DNA of 64,000 nt from Simplicispira metamorpha (GTDB taxonomy: Bacteria; Pseudomonadota; Gammaproteobacteria; Burkholderiales; Burkholderiaceae_C). The notes under the pieces were generated by a model. The model had not been told where the DNA came from. It searched no databases and saw nothing but the letters and a program-made list of their open reading frames with translations. Position numbers and translations under genes: made by a program. Numbering within the stretch: position 1 is the first letter of the stretch; every line of letters starts with the position of its first letter. The stretch is taken from contig NZ_SLXH01000001.1 in assembly GCF_004341365.1 (NCBI RefSeq), forward strand, positions 124,001 to 188,000, given 5' to 3'. Shown in pieces: positions 34,655 through 47,889 of the stretch.

Positions 34655-34687
34655 AAGCCCGCCAGATTGTGGCGGGCTTGGTTTTTT
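34655..34687 (+). terminator. Terminator-shaped hairpin between tRNA-Trp and secE, pointing backwards
   Basis: AAGCCCGCCA/TGGCGGGCTT with a five-base loop and a TTTTTT run on the plus strand. All genes here are on the minus strand, where no T run follows the stem, so it may act as a processing or stability hairpin for the tRNA-Trp/secE RNA instead. Confidence 0.5.
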
Positions 34688-34699
34688 GCCATATTTAAA

Positions 34700-34775
34700 T
34701 GGCAGGGGCAGTAGGAATCGAACCTACAACCTTCGGTTTTGGAGACCGACGCTCTGCCAATTGAGCTATACCCCT
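34700..34775 (-). tRNA. tRNA-Trp (CCA)
   Basis: A 76-base cloverleaf with encoded 3' CCA. It starts AGGGGTATAGCTCAATTGGC; anticodon loop CTCCAAA gives anticodon CCA; T-arm contains GGTTCGATTCC. It lies 12 bp downstream of tuf and before secE, the classic proteobacterial order. Confidence 0.97.
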
Positions 34776-34787
34776 TTGAACCCTAAC

Positions 34788-35978
<1,191 letters not shown>

Positions 35979-36046
35979 TTTCCGACTCCGAAAAAAGTCT
36001 ACAACCAGAGAGTTTGCACATCTTTATCAGACGCACTTGGAGTTTG

Positions 36047-36121
<75 letters not shown>

Positions 36122-36165
36122 AACTTAAAATTGCTTACGCAATTTTGCAAAATCTAACCAAAGCA

Positions 36166-36239
36166 TGGAGCGGGAGACGGGAATCGAACCCGCGTCATTA
36201 GCTTGGAAGGCTAGGGTTCTACCATTAAACTACTCCCGC
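36166..36239 (-). tRNA. tRNA-Gly (TCC)
   Basis: A 74-base cloverleaf with encoded CCA. It starts GCGGGAGTAGTTTAATGGTA; anticodon loop CTTCCAA gives TCC; T-arm contains GGTTCGATTCC. Middle gene of the tRNA-Tyr-Gly-Thr-tuf transcript. Confidence 0.97.
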
Positions 36240-36314
36240 ATCAGCAGGCTTGACACCCACTTTTGAATGGCATTCACAACAATTGCTTTGCCAAACTTGC
36301 TTTGCGCTTATTAC

Positions 36315-36400
36315 TGGTGGAGGAGGCTGGATTCGAACCAGCGTAGGCGTAAGCCAACAGATTTACAGTCTGCCCCCTTTAGCCACTCGGGCACTCCTCC
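36315..36400 (-). tRNA. tRNA-Tyr (GTA)
   Basis: An 86-base class II tRNA with a long variable arm and encoded CCA. It starts GGAGGAGTGCCCGAGTGGCT; anticodon loop CTGTAAA gives GTA; T-arm contains GGTTCGAATCC. First gene of the tRNA-tuf transcript. Confidence 0.97.
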
Positions 36401-36804
36401 AGCTAAGCCTCACATTGTATCACTAAATTTTCGGTAGCCAAGAGTATTTTTGAACATCTCATAACCACAAAGAATGACGGCATTGTACACGCTACAACGA
36501 AACCCTCAGACCATCCGATAAAAATTGATGCGATACAGGATTTTCAAACAACAAACAAAGCGCTACATCACCAACGATCCGCTGGCAAGTCCCAGCGTAT
36601 ATCGAGATGATTCAGCACCAAGGCCGCACACGAACAACCTCAACCGCAAAGCCGAACCTGCTGATTCAGCCCCCACCAAGACAGGATTTACATGGGATAC
36701 GGAGCCGGCCTAATGAGTACACGAGTAGCGCGATTTCAAAAGGCTTACCAAGCGTCAAGGCTCTCGTCTAACTTATGAACGGCCTGAACCTATACATCAA
36801 CACA
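36401..36804. other. Non-coding stretch between tRNA-Tyr and tRNA-Arg
   Basis: A 404 bp gap. The first 45 bp hold the promoter of the tRNA-Tyr operon. The rest is AT-richer than the surroundings. A 62-codon open frame at 36525-36713 has no recognisable similarity, no ribosome site and an unlikely composition, so I do not call a gene. Confidence 0.6.
36414..36441 (-). promoter_or_regulatory. Promoter of tRNA-Tyr-Gly-Thr-tuf
   Basis: On the minus strand TTGGCT (36436-36441) and TACAAT (36414-36419) with a 16-base spacer, ending 13 bp before the mature tRNA-Tyr. Good match to a sigma-70 promoter and the expected position. Confidence 0.65.
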
Positions 36805-36880
36805 TGGTGCGGCTGGCGGGGATCGAACCCACGACCCTTGGCTTCGGAGGCCAATACTCTATCCACTGAGCTACAGCCGC
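36805..36880 (-). tRNA. tRNA-Arg (CCG)
   Basis: A 76-base cloverleaf with encoded CCA. It starts GCGGCTGTAGCTCAGTGGAT; anticodon loop CTCCGAA gives CCG; T-arm contains GGTTCGATCCC. A GATAAT box on the minus strand at 36907-36912 may be its -10. It stands apart from the other tRNAs. Confidence 0.96.
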
Positions 36881-37441
36881 TGCTTTGATAGCAAACCAAC
36901 TCGGCCATTATCGCACGCCTGGAAGCATCGGGAAGGAACTGCGCGATGGACTCAGACAATCACACACCAACTAGAGTGACTGAACCGCCCTAGATTCGGA
37001 TATGAAAAGTGGCACACCGCCACGATGACAGGATCAACGACGACTTGCCACTGGGAATACGCCAACCGCCTTGTCGCCTTCTCACTTGCAGTTCTGGCCG
37101 CGATTTGCCCCCTCAAAACGTCGCTCTACCAGTCGATGCGAAGCGCTACTGGCGAGCGCATCACCCCGCATCCCGTCAACTTCTGCATCCATCCCGCAGG
37201 CTGCACCATAAACCCCCCCATGATCAAAGGCATTACGACGGCAGACCAAAACCACCGTAGCGCACCATGCGAAGGCACGTATTCTTGGTGCGCAGTCGAG
37301 TAATCTTCATCTGCGACGGCAGGACTTTGGCCGCCTTGTCAGCACAAAAATACCTGAACAAAACGGCAGCCACTGCACTATTCGAACTTGAGTTGTTCAG
37401 GGCATCCTTGAAGATCGGCGCAAGACGTAAAGGCCGTCGAT
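36881..37441. other. Gene-poor stretch between tRNA-Arg and the dihaem cytochrome
   Basis: A 561 bp stretch of lower GC than the neighbours. It holds the likely tRNA-Arg promoter at its left end. Short open frames (for example 37025-37303 plus and 37267-37548 plus) have no recognisable motifs or ribosome sites. No integrase remnant and no repeated tRNA 3' end could be seen. Origin unclear. Confidence 0.55.
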
Positions 37442-38272
37442 TTACTGCGCTGAGGCAGCCATATATTCCACAGCCGCACGCAAATCAGCATCCGATGCAT
37501 TCGAGCTACCGCGCGGAGGCATGGCATTCTTGCCCTTCACAGCGCTAGCAAACAACGCATCCATACCCATTTGCAGGCGAGGAGCCCAATCTGCCTTATT
37601 GCCAAATTTCGGCGCGCCTGCAACGCCTGCAGCATGACACACTTGACAAGCCTGCTTATACAGCGCCTCGCCAGCGCCACCGGCAGAAGATACTGCAGCC
37701 ACTGTTTTTACTGCTGGCTCAGCAGCGGCCACAGGCGGCGGTGTTTCGGCGGTCACAACAGGAGCAGCACCAACAGCCGACGGACCAGGTGCGGCAAATT
37801 TTGCACCAGCTGCATTGGCCATAAAAGCCACAGCACGACCGACTTCGGTGTCGTTGAACTCGCCACCACCTTGCGGACCCATGGCGTTTTTCCCTTTAAG
37901 TGCCGACTGAAGCAGCGCCTCAAAACCCGTTTTAATACGCGGAGCCCAAGCTTCGGTATCACCAAACTTTGGAGCACCAGCAACACCCGCTGCGTGGCAG
38001 GCCGAGCACTGGGCCTTATAAACTTCTTCGCCTGTGCGCAACGCGCGATTCACATCACGAATTTCTACGAGACCTACTTTCTGGATGCGCTCAGCCACCG
38101 CTTTTTCAGTACTTTCTGAATGCGATGATGGCCGGCCACCCGACACCATGTAAGCAATCAAACCGATGACAACGGCGATAGGCAGCACAAAGGCAAAAAT
38201 CACAGAAGACAGCAGCTGCTTTGGTGGCTTGGTGGTGCCGCTGTGGGCCTTATTGGGAGATGTGGCGCTCAT
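37442..38272 (-). CDS. Membrane-anchored dihaem cytochrome c (c5-like)
   Basis: An electron carrier of 276 residues on the periplasmic face. After a polar lead there is one transmembrane anchor (about 22-43), then two similar cytochrome c domains. Haem sites are CSACH (89-93) and CQVCH (209-213), with probable Met axial ligands in KGKNAMGPQGG (Met131) and KGKNAMPPRG (Met251). Each domain carries HAAGVAGAPKFG and WAPR(I/L), so it arose by duplication of a cytochrome c5-like unit. The domains are joined by an Ala/Pro-rich linker. Redox partners cannot be read from the neighbours. Both domains look intact. Confidence 0.9.
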   Translation of the reverse strand: MSATSPNKAHSGTTKPPKQLLSSVIFAFVLPIAVVIGLIAYMVSGGRPSSHSESTEKAVAERIQKVGLVEIRDVNRALRTGEEVYKAQCSACHAAGVAGAPKFGDTEAWAPRIKTGFEALLQSALKGKNAMGPQGGGEFNDTEVGRAVAFMANAAGAKFAAPGPSAVGAAPVVTAETPPPVAAAEPAVKTVAAVSSAGGAGEALYKQACQVCHAAGVAGAPKFGNKADWAPRLQMGMDALFASAVKGKNAMPPRGSSNASDADLRAAVEYMAASAQ

Positions 38273-38334
38273 GACGTCCTCGGGAAGATCGGGGGGGCTT
38301 GAAAATAACCCCTAATTATAGGTGGGACAGGGCT

Positions 38335-38895
38335 TTATGAAGCTGCTTCTACACGAAGCACTTTGCCAATCTCACACTGGACAGCGGCGGGACTGAGGAC
38401 GTACCCGTAACGCAATGGCAGGTCGCTGGCTTGCACATGGAGAGGCTGCCACTGTCCGCGATCCACTGCGGCAGCAATATCGGGCACATCCGAAGTGTGA
38501 ACCAATCCCAAGCCCAAATCGGTCATCAGGTACACACGACCCAGCTCGTCCAGGAGGCAATCTGTTGCTGTAGCGCGAAGCCCGGTGTGCGATTGCAACG
38601 TCTGGTCAGGCTGCACGCGCCAGACCCATGGAGCGCACTCCAGTTCAACATAGACACGCTGTGGGCCATTTTGAAAAAACCATTGGCCTTGTGCATCCGC
38701 CTCGTAATTGCGGCCGATGAATTCAATCAACTTGTCATGCTGCAACAACGCACCTTTGCTTTGCACAAAGCTGCCTCGTGCCTGGTCGGCCTCGTCGCGC
38801 AAATGCCAGTGGCCACGCGCATCCAACCCGAGCCAACCGTAACAGTGGGGCACATGGGGCCATTTGGCCAACGCCTGTTTAACAATGTCATCCAT
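38335..38895 (-). CDS. Conserved hypothetical protein (DUF2946-like)
   Basis: A 186-residue soluble protein without signal peptide or membrane segment. The start MDDIVKQALAKWPHVPHCYG and GWLGLDARGHWHLRDEADQA resemble a small protein common in Burkholderiales that I associate, not firmly, with the DUF2946 label. The middle (YEADAQGQWFFQNGPQRVYV) and end (PLRYGYVLSPAAVQCEIGKV) are also typical. Function unknown. It lies downstream of no clear partner, 63 bp from the dihaem cytochrome, and is divergent from the LemA lipoprotein gene. Confidence 0.7.
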   Translation of the reverse strand: MDDIVKQALAKWPHVPHCYGWLGLDARGHWHLRDEADQARGSFVQSKGALLQHDKLIEFIGRNYEADAQGQWFFQNGPQRVYVELECAPWVWRVQPDQTLQSHTGLRATATDCLLDELGRVYLMTDLGLGLVHTSDVPDIAAAVDRGQWQPLHVQASDLPLRYGYVLSPAAVQCEIGKVLRVEAAS

Positions 38896-39097
38896 AGCCC
38901 GATTCTGGCACTGTTGCCACAGCCATCACTGCTTGCCATGCACCACGATTCACATTGTGTGAGCCACGCAGCAATGGACCTGCATCCTTCAAGACAGCGC
39001 CATGGAACACGATGACAAGCGGTGCTTTACGGCACAATTTGCATCCGCTTGCACCCTGGCAATTTCGCCGCACCCATGGGGCAGCGCCTGCACAACC

Positions 39098-39685
39098 ATG
39101 AAACGTCTCTTTGCCCTGATGGTGACCGTGCTAGCCCTGACTGGCTGCGGTTATAACGACTTCCAACGGCTGGACGAACAGTCCAAGGCTGCCTGGAGCG
39201 AAGTGTTGAACCAGTACCAACGCCGCGCGGATTTGATCCCGAACATCGTCAGCACCGTCAAAGGACAGGCAGATTTTGAGCAGGAGACACTGACCCGGGT
39301 CATTGAGGCACGGGCCAAAGCCACCTCCATCCAGGTCACTCCGGAAACCATCAACGACCCTGAAGCATTCAGAAAATTTCAACAAGCGCAAGGCGAACTG
39401 TCGGGCGCCTTGTCGCGGCTGATGGCGGTTTCAGAGCGCTACCCCACGCTGCAGGCCAACCAGGGCTTTCGTGATCTGCGAGTTCAATTGGAAGGCACAG
39501 AAAACCGGATCACAGTGGCGCGCAACCGCTATATCCAATCGATACAGGAATACAACGTGCTGGCGCGCAGTTTCCCCACCAACCTCACTGCCATGGTGTT
39601 CAGCTATCCGGTCAAGCCCAGCTTTACCGTAGCCAATGAAGAAAAAATCACGGCACCGCCCACGGTAGATTTCGGCAAGAAATGA
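39098..39685 (+). CDS. LemA-family lipoprotein
   Basis: A 195-residue LemA protein with a lipoprotein signal: MKRLFALMVTVLALTGCGYN has a lipobox ending at Cys17. The body is helical and shows the LemA core WSEVLNQYQRRADLIPNIVS, the ENRITVARNRYIQSIQEYNV segment and the FPTNLTAMVFSYPVKPSF end. It precedes two TPM-domain genes on the same strand, a frequent linkage. The function of the LemA/TPM pair is not established; a role in envelope homeostasis is often suggested. The start at 39098 begins the signal peptide. Confidence 0.92.
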   Translation: MKRLFALMVTVLALTGCGYNDFQRLDEQSKAAWSEVLNQYQRRADLIPNIVSTVKGQADFEQETLTRVIEARAKATSIQVTPETINDPEAFRKFQQAQGELSGALSRLMAVSERYPTLQANQGFRDLRVQLEGTENRITVARNRYIQSIQEYNVLARSFPTNLTAMVFSYPVKPSFTVANEEKITAPPTVDFGKK

Positions 39686-39723
39686 TGCCCAGCATCCCGT
39701 TACGTCCGGCAAAATGATGGGTC

Positions 39724-39778
39724 AAATATGCCTCTAGCCCTTATTTGGAGAGCGCTAGCAGCTATATTAATAGTAGCA
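39724..39778 (+). repeat. Dispersed AGCAGCTAT-family repeat forming the 5' end of a TPM gene
   Basis: The copy reads AAATATGCCTCTAGCCCTTA to GAGCGCTAGCAGCTATATTA then ATAGTAGCA, one of the best matches to the family. The ATG inside it is the start codon of the following gene, and the repeat encodes its first 17 residues. Confidence 0.8.
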
Positions 39779-40600
39779 ATTTCCCCCTGTGTATGGGCAC
39801 AGCCTTTGCAGCCAGTGCCTGCTTTGGTAGCACACGCCATCGACCGTACCGGAACGCTCACCGCCACCGAACTACAGGTACTGGATGAACGCTTAGCGCG
39901 GTTTGAGCAAGAAAAAAGCACACAGATTGTGGTTCTGCTGGTGCCCACCACTGCCCCAGAAGACATCGCGGCCTATGCCAACCGCGTCGCCAATACATGG
40001 AAGATAGGCCGCCAGAACGTGGGCGATGGCCTGTTGCTCGTGGTCGCAAAAAATGACCGCAAACTGCGCATCGAAGTGGCCAAAACGCTGGAAGGCGCGG
40101 TGCCAGATTTGGCAGCCCGCCAGATCATGGACGATGCCATCACCTCCCGTTTCAAACAGAACGACTATGCCGGAGGGCTTAACGCGGGCGTCGAGCAACT
40201 GTTTGCACGCATACGCGGCGAGTCACTGCCTGCGCCTGCTTCTGGTGACAAGGCTACAGACGGATTTGACTGGGTGGATCTGGGCATTTTCTTCTTCATC
40301 ATCGTTCCAGTGGGCACCAGCATCGCCAGGGCGCTGCTGGGGCGCGTAGCGGGGTCGTTGCTGATGGGGGCAGCAACAGGAATCATCGCGTACCTGGTCA
40401 CGGCCAGCATTCTGGGGGCCTTGGGGGCCGCTCTGCTGGCAATGGTCTGGGGCGCACCATCCCGTGGTAACTCACGCGGGGGTGGACTGCTGGGCGGCAC
40501 GGGCTGGAGCAGCGGCTCTTCCAGTGGTAGCAGCGGAGGAGGCTTCAGTTCGGGGGGTGGTGGCGATTTTGGCGGCGGTGGTGCCTCGGGAGACTGGTAA
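39728..40600 (+). CDS. TPM-domain membrane protein (YgcG-like)
   Basis: A 290-residue protein with a signal peptide (MPLALIWRALAAILIVAISP, cleaved near VWAQ), a TPM domain (about 35-170: RTGTLTATELQVLDERLARF, VGDGLLLVVAKNDRKLRIEV), transmembrane helices (about 183-205 and 215-245) and a Gly/Ser-rich tail. This is the usual YgcG-type plan; the TPM domain is expected outside the cytoplasm. The start codon and signal-peptide core lie inside the dispersed repeat. It follows the LemA gene by 42 bp and its stop overlaps the next start by one base. Molecular role unknown. Confidence 0.9.
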   Translation: MPLALIWRALAAILIVAISPCVWAQPLQPVPALVAHAIDRTGTLTATELQVLDERLARFEQEKSTQIVVLLVPTTAPEDIAAYANRVANTWKIGRQNVGDGLLLVVAKNDRKLRIEVAKTLEGAVPDLAARQIMDDAITSRFKQNDYAGGLNAGVEQLFARIRGESLPAPASGDKATDGFDWVDLGIFFFIIVPVGTSIARALLGRVAGSLLMGAATGIIAYLVTASILGALGAALLAMVWGAPSRGNSRGGGLLGGTGWSSGSSSGSSGGGFSSGGGGDFGGGGASGDW

Positions 40601-41115
40601 TGGCAAATATCTGGAGCAACTTGCGCCGCATCGCGCGCCACCGTTGGTACAGTGTTCGCAACACGATTCGAGGTGCCATTCCTGCACCTTTACAAGAGCG
40701 GCTGGAGCAGCAAGTAGCCAACAGCGAGCAACGCCACAGCGGCCAGATCCGCATCTGCGTAGAGTCGGCTCTGCCAGTAAGCTACCTTTGGCGCCAGGCC
40801 AGTGCCCGTGAGCGTGCGATCACGCTATTCGGCAAGTTGCGCGTCTGGGATACCGAACACAACAATGGCGTGCTCATCTACCTGCTACTGGCTGACCGTG
40901 CGATTGAAGTGGTGGCAGACCGTGGCGTACGCATCCCTGGGGCGCAGTGGGAAGCCATGGTCAAGCGCCTAGGGGGCGCACTGGCAGCGGGGCAATGGGA
41001 GCAAGGGCTTTTTCAGGCATTGGAAGCAGTCTCCACCCTGATGGCGGTCGAGTGGCCCGTCGACCCGCCTGCGGCACGCACCAATGAACTGCCAGACCGC
41101 CCCTGGGTAAGGTAG
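40600..41115 (+). CDS. TPM-domain protein, soluble
   Basis: A 171-residue protein with a TPM domain (about 30-150: EQQVANSEQRHSGQIRICVE, FGKLRVWDTEHNNGVLIYLL, RAIEVVADRGVRIPGAQWEA) and neither a signal peptide nor a strong membrane helix. It starts on the last base of the preceding gene's stop (TAATG), so the two are coupled. The LemA-TPM-TPM order is common in Burkholderiales. Function unknown. A bidirectional terminator follows. Confidence 0.88.
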   Translation: MANIWSNLRRIARHRWYSVRNTIRGAIPAPLQERLEQQVANSEQRHSGQIRICVESALPVSYLWRQASARERAITLFGKLRVWDTEHNNGVLIYLLLADRAIEVVADRGVRIPGAQWEAMVKRLGGALAAGQWEQGLFQALEAVSTLMAVEWPVDPPAARTNELPDRPWVR

Positions 41116-41116
41116 T

Positions 41117-41150
41117 AAAAACAAAGCCGCCTTGAAAGGCGGCTTTGTTT
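41117..41150. terminator. Bidirectional terminator between TPM gene and atpC
   Basis: ACAAAGCCGCC/GGCGGCTTTGT stem with a six-base loop. On the minus strand it is followed by TTTTTAC, ending the atp operon; on the plus strand by TTTCC. Confidence 0.85.
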
Positions 41151-41186
41151 CCATCCAGCGAACAAATGCCGCTGTGGCAGTGCAAC

Positions 41187-41606
41187 TTAGCGTTTTTGGC
41201 GAAATTTGCGCAGCGCAGCGATCTGTGCAGCCATGATGGCCAGCTCGGACTGTGCACGTGCGAGGTCGATTTCACTTTTGGCATTTTTCAATGCCTCTTC
41301 AGCCGCTGCCTTAGCAGCATTGGCTTTTTCGTCATCAAGATCCTTGCCGCGCACAGCTGTGTCGGACAGCACCGTGACGCAGTGGGGCTGGACTTCGAGA
41401 ATGCCACCCGCCACAAAAACGAACTCTTCGCTGCCGTCTGCCATTTCAATGCGCACCGAACCCGGTTTGATACGGGTGATCAGTGGCGTGTGGCGAGGAT
41501 AAACGCCCAGCTCACCGGCTTCGCCGGGCAAGGCGACAAAACGCGCTTCTCCGGAGAAGATGGACTCTTCGGCGCTGACGACGTCGACATGTATGGTGTT
41601 GGCCAT
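41187..41606 (-). CDS. atpC: ATP synthase epsilon subunit
   Basis: Central-stalk subunit that inhibits ATP hydrolysis. The 139-residue product has the beta-sandwich ([39 protein letters not shown]) and the C-terminal helical hairpin. Last gene of atpIBEFHAGDC, 75 bp after atpD and before the terminator. Standard length. Confidence 0.98.
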   Translation of the reverse strand: MANTIHVDVVSAEESIFSGEARFVALPGEAGELGVYPRHTPLITRIKPGSVRIEMADGSEEFVFVAGGILEVQPHCVTVLSDTAVRGKDLDDEKANAAKAAAEEALKNAKSEIDLARAQSELAIMAAQIAALRKFRQKR

Positions 41607-41651
41607 CTGGATTCCTTTGGAAGTCTACAAAAAGCGGTTCAAGCATGCACA

Positions 41652-41671
41652 CGGGCACCTACAGGTGCCCG
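41652..41671 (-). promoter_or_regulatory. Palindrome in the atpD-atpC gap
   Basis: CGGGCACCT/AGGTGCCCG is a perfect inverted repeat with a two-base centre, 10 bp past the atpD stop. Without a T run it is more likely a stability or processing hairpin, which could set the atpC level, than a terminator. Confidence 0.5.
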
Positions 41672-41681
41672 GCACACTGCT

Positions 41682-44017
<2,336 letters not shown>

Positions 44018-44035
44018 GATGGCTCCTCGTCCGGT

Positions 44036-45589
44036 TTAAGCGAACGACTTCTTGAACGCGCCCACGGCAGCGGTCAATGCAGCTTCAGCATCCTTGTCCA
44101 TAGCCTTGTCTTTTTCCAGCTTTTCCAGCAAGGCAGCATGGCTGGTCTTGAGGAACTGGTGCAGGCCATGTTCAAAGGCCAAGACGTTCTTGACTTCGAT
44201 GTCGTCCAGAAAGCCCTTGTTCACAGCAAACAACGTCGCACCCATCAAGGAGATGGACAACGGGCTGTACTGTGCCTGCTTGAGCAGCTCGGTCACGCGG
44301 GCACCGCGGTCGAGTTGCTTGCGGGTGGCATCGTCCAGATCAGAAGCGAACTGTGCGAAGGCAGCCAATTCACGGTACTGGGCCAAGTCGGTACGGATAC
44401 CACCAGACAGGTTCTTCACCAGTTTCGTCTGTGCAGCACCACCCACACGCGACACCGAGATACCAGCGTTGATAGCGGGACGGACACCGGCATTGAAGAG
44501 GCTGGTTTCCAGGAAGATCTGACCATCAGTGATCGAAATCACGTTGGTTGGCACGAAAGCAGACACGTCGCCAGCTTGGGTTTCGATGATAGGCAAAGCC
44601 GTCAGCGAACCAGTCTTGCCCTTGACAGCGCCTTTGGTGAAGGCTTCAACATAGTCAGCGTTCACGCGGGCTGCGCGTTCCAACAAACGGCTGTGGAGAT
44701 AGAACACGTCGCCAGGGTAGGCTTCGCGGCCTGGTGGTCGGCGCAGGAGCAGCGACACCTGACGGTAAGCCACGGCTTGCTTGGACAGGTCGTCGTAAAC
44801 AATCAGGGCGTCTTCACCGCGATCGCGGAAGTATTCGCCCATGGTGCAGCCGGAGTAGGCCGAGACGTACTGCATGGCCGCCGATTCGGAGGCGGATGCA
44901 GCTACCACAATCGTGTAATCCATGGCACCGGCTTGTTCCAGTGCACGCACCACGTTCTTGATCGACGAAGCCTTCTGGCCGATAGCGACGTACACACACG
45001 TCACGCCCTGGCCCTTCTGGTTGATGATCGCATCGATGGCCACAGCCGTCTTGCCGGTCTGACGGTCGCCAATGATCAACTCGCGCTGACCACGACCGAT
45101 AGGTACCATCGAGTCGATGGACTTCAGGCCGGTTTGCAGCGGCTGGTCCACAGATTTACGCGCAATCACGCCTGGAGCGACCTTTTCGATCACATCGGTC
45201 ATCTTGGCGTTGATCGGGCCCTTGCCGTCGATAGGCTGGCCCAGTGCGTTGACCACGCGGCCAATCAGTTCAGGGCCAACGGGAACTTCCAGAATGCGGC
45301 CTGTGCATTTGACAGTATTGCCTTCGGAAATGTGCTCGTACTCACCCAAAATCACGGCACCTACGGAATCACGTTCCAGGTTCAGCGCCAGACCGTAGGA
45401 GGGCGTGCCGTCCGCCGTTGCGGGGAACTCCAACATTTCGCCCTGCATCACGTCCGACAGGCCATGAATGCGCACGATACCGTCAGACACAGACACCACG
45501 GTGCCCTGGTTACGGATATCGCTGCTGGCTGCCAGACCCTCGATACGGCTCTTGATCAGTTCAGAAATTTCTGCGGGATTGAGTTGCAT
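44036..45589 (-). CDS. atpA: ATP synthase alpha subunit
   Basis: Non-catalytic nucleotide-binding F1 subunit that houses part of each active site. The 517-residue product has Walker [16 protein letters not shown], the [17 protein letters not shown] segment and the arginine-finger region [10 protein letters not shown]. Start [19 protein letters not shown] is canonical. It follows atpH by 46 bp. Confidence 0.99.
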   Translation of the reverse strand: MQLNPAEISELIKSRIEGLAASSDIRNQGTVVSVSDGIVRIHGLSDVMQGEMLEFPATADGTPSYGLALNLERDSVGAVILGEYEHISEGNTVKCTGRILEVPVGPELIGRVVNALGQPIDGKGPINAKMTDVIEKVAPGVIARKSVDQPLQTGLKSIDSMVPIGRGQRELIIGDRQTGKTAVAIDAIINQKGQGVTCVYVAIGQKASSIKNVVRALEQAGAMDYTIVVAASASESAAMQYVSAYSGCTMGEYFRDRGEDALIVYDDLSKQAVAYRQVSLLLRRPPGREAYPGDVFYLHSRLLERAARVNADYVEAFTKGAVKGKTGSLTALPIIETQAGDVSAFVPTNVISITDGQIFLETSLFNAGVRPAINAGISVSRVGGAAQTKLVKNLSGGIRTDLAQYRELAAFAQFASDLDDATRKQLDRGARVTELLKQAQYSPLSISLMGATLFAVNKGFLDDIEVKNVLAFEHGLHQFLKTSHAALLEKLEKDKAMDKDAEAALTAAVGAFKKSFA

Positions 45590-45635
45590 GACTCTTTCCT
45601 TCTTTCTTTGTTTAGCCGAAACCCCAAGCCGCGCA

Positions 45636-46178
45636 TTACGCAGTGAGGGCCGCTTTCATTTGTTCCAGACGTGCTTTGACCGAAGTGTCGAGCACTTCGT
45701 CTCCCACTACGACCCGAATTCCACCGATCAGGGACTCGTCCTGCTGCACGGTGAGATTGAGCTTGCGGCCAAAGCGCTTTTCAAGCGAGGCGCCCAGCCC
45801 GTCCAGCGCCGCGCTGTCCATGGGAAAAGCGCTGTACACGACGGCATCCGAAGAGCCGCTGCTGCGATTGACGAGCGCGCGGAACTGCGCTGCCACTTCG
45901 GGCAGGGCATCCAGGCGTCCGTTGTCGATGACAGTGCGCAAAAAATTGCGCGCCATATCCGGCAGGGCCGACTTGGCCACACCGGTGATGACATCAAAGA
46001 CCTGCTCAGGACTGACCTTGGGGTTGTCGGACAACTGGCGCAACTGTGGGTTGGCGGCGATCGCCGCCAGTTCGTCCACCCAGGCAGCGGCAGCGCCCAG
46101 ATCGACGCCCACACCCGCCGTGCAGGCCTTGAACAGGGCTTCCGCGTAAGGGCGGGCAATGGTGGCGATTTCGGCCAT
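45636..46178 (-). CDS. atpH: ATP synthase delta subunit
   Basis: Peripheral-stalk subunit connecting F1 alpha to the b subunits. The 180-residue product starts [20 protein letters not shown] and carries the C-terminal motif [20 protein letters not shown] followed by [12 protein letters not shown]. It lies 10 bp after atpF. Confidence 0.98.
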   Translation of the reverse strand: MAEIATIARPYAEALFKACTAGVGVDLGAAAAWVDELAAIAANPQLRQLSDNPKVSPEQVFDVITGVAKSALPDMARNFLRTVIDNGRLDALPEVAAQFRALVNRSSGSSDAVVYSAFPMDSAALDGLGASLEKRFGRKLNLTVQQDESLIGGIRVVVGDEVLDTSVKARLEQMKAALTA

Positions 46179-46188
46179 GGATGCTCCC

Positions 46189-46659
46189 TTACAGCTCAGT
46201 CTTCAGGCGGGACAGCAGATCGGCGTGAACACCGGCATTGACTTCCTTGCGGAGAATCTGCTCGGCGCCCTTGACAGCCAGCACAGCCACTTGCTCGCGC
46301 AGGGCTTCACGCGCCTGCACAGCCTGCTGCTGCGCTTCAGCTTGTGCAGCGGCAACAATCTTTTGGGCTTCTTCGGTGGCACGGGCCTTGGCCTCTTCGA
46401 TGATGGCCTGCGCACGGCGATCAGCGTCGGCCAGACGGGAGGCCGTCTCGTTGCGCGTCTGCGACAGTTCCTTTTCGACACGCTGGTTGGCAGCGCTCAA
46501 TTCGGACTTGGCACGGTCGGCAGCAGCGAGACCATCGGCGATTTTCTGGGCTCGTTCATCCAGCGCCTGCGCAATCGGGGGCCACACGAACTTCATCGTG
46601 AACAGCACCAGGATCAGGAAGACGATGGCCTGAACGAACAGGGTCGCGTTGATACTCAC
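46189..46659 (-). CDS. atpF: ATP synthase b subunit
   Basis: Peripheral-stalk membrane subunit. The 156-residue product has one N-terminal transmembrane helix (about 6-25) followed by [20 protein letters not shown] and a long Ala/Glu/Lys-rich coiled coil, as expected. Standard length. It follows atpE by 34 bp. Confidence 0.98.
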   Translation of the reverse strand: MSINATLFVQAIVFLILVLFTMKFVWPPIAQALDERAQKIADGLAAADRAKSELSAANQRVEKELSQTRNETASRLADADRRAQAIIEEAKARATEEAQKIVAAAQAEAQQQAVQAREALREQVAVLAVKGAEQILRKEVNAGVHADLLSRLKTEL

Positions 46660-46693
46660 GGCAACACCTTTCTATTTGGGCGTTGAGGGGAGC

Positions 46694-46954
<261 letters not shown>

Positions 46955-46991
46955 TTAAAAAAAGAAAAGTTGAAAAAGAAAAGGGAAATGG

Positions 46992-47885
<894 letters not shown>

Positions 47886-47889
47886 TTAA

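Noticed and set aside
36525-36713. A 62-codon frame between tRNA genes
   Set aside because: No ribosome site, no similarity that I recognise, and it lies in a region with several equally short frames.
36805-36880. tRNA-Arg as an integration site
   Set aside because: I found no second copy of its 3' end nearby and no integrase gene, so there is no support for an island.
37025-37303. A 92-codon frame before the dihaem cytochrome
   Set aside because: Irregular composition and no motif; an overlapping frame of equal length exists, so chance is likely.
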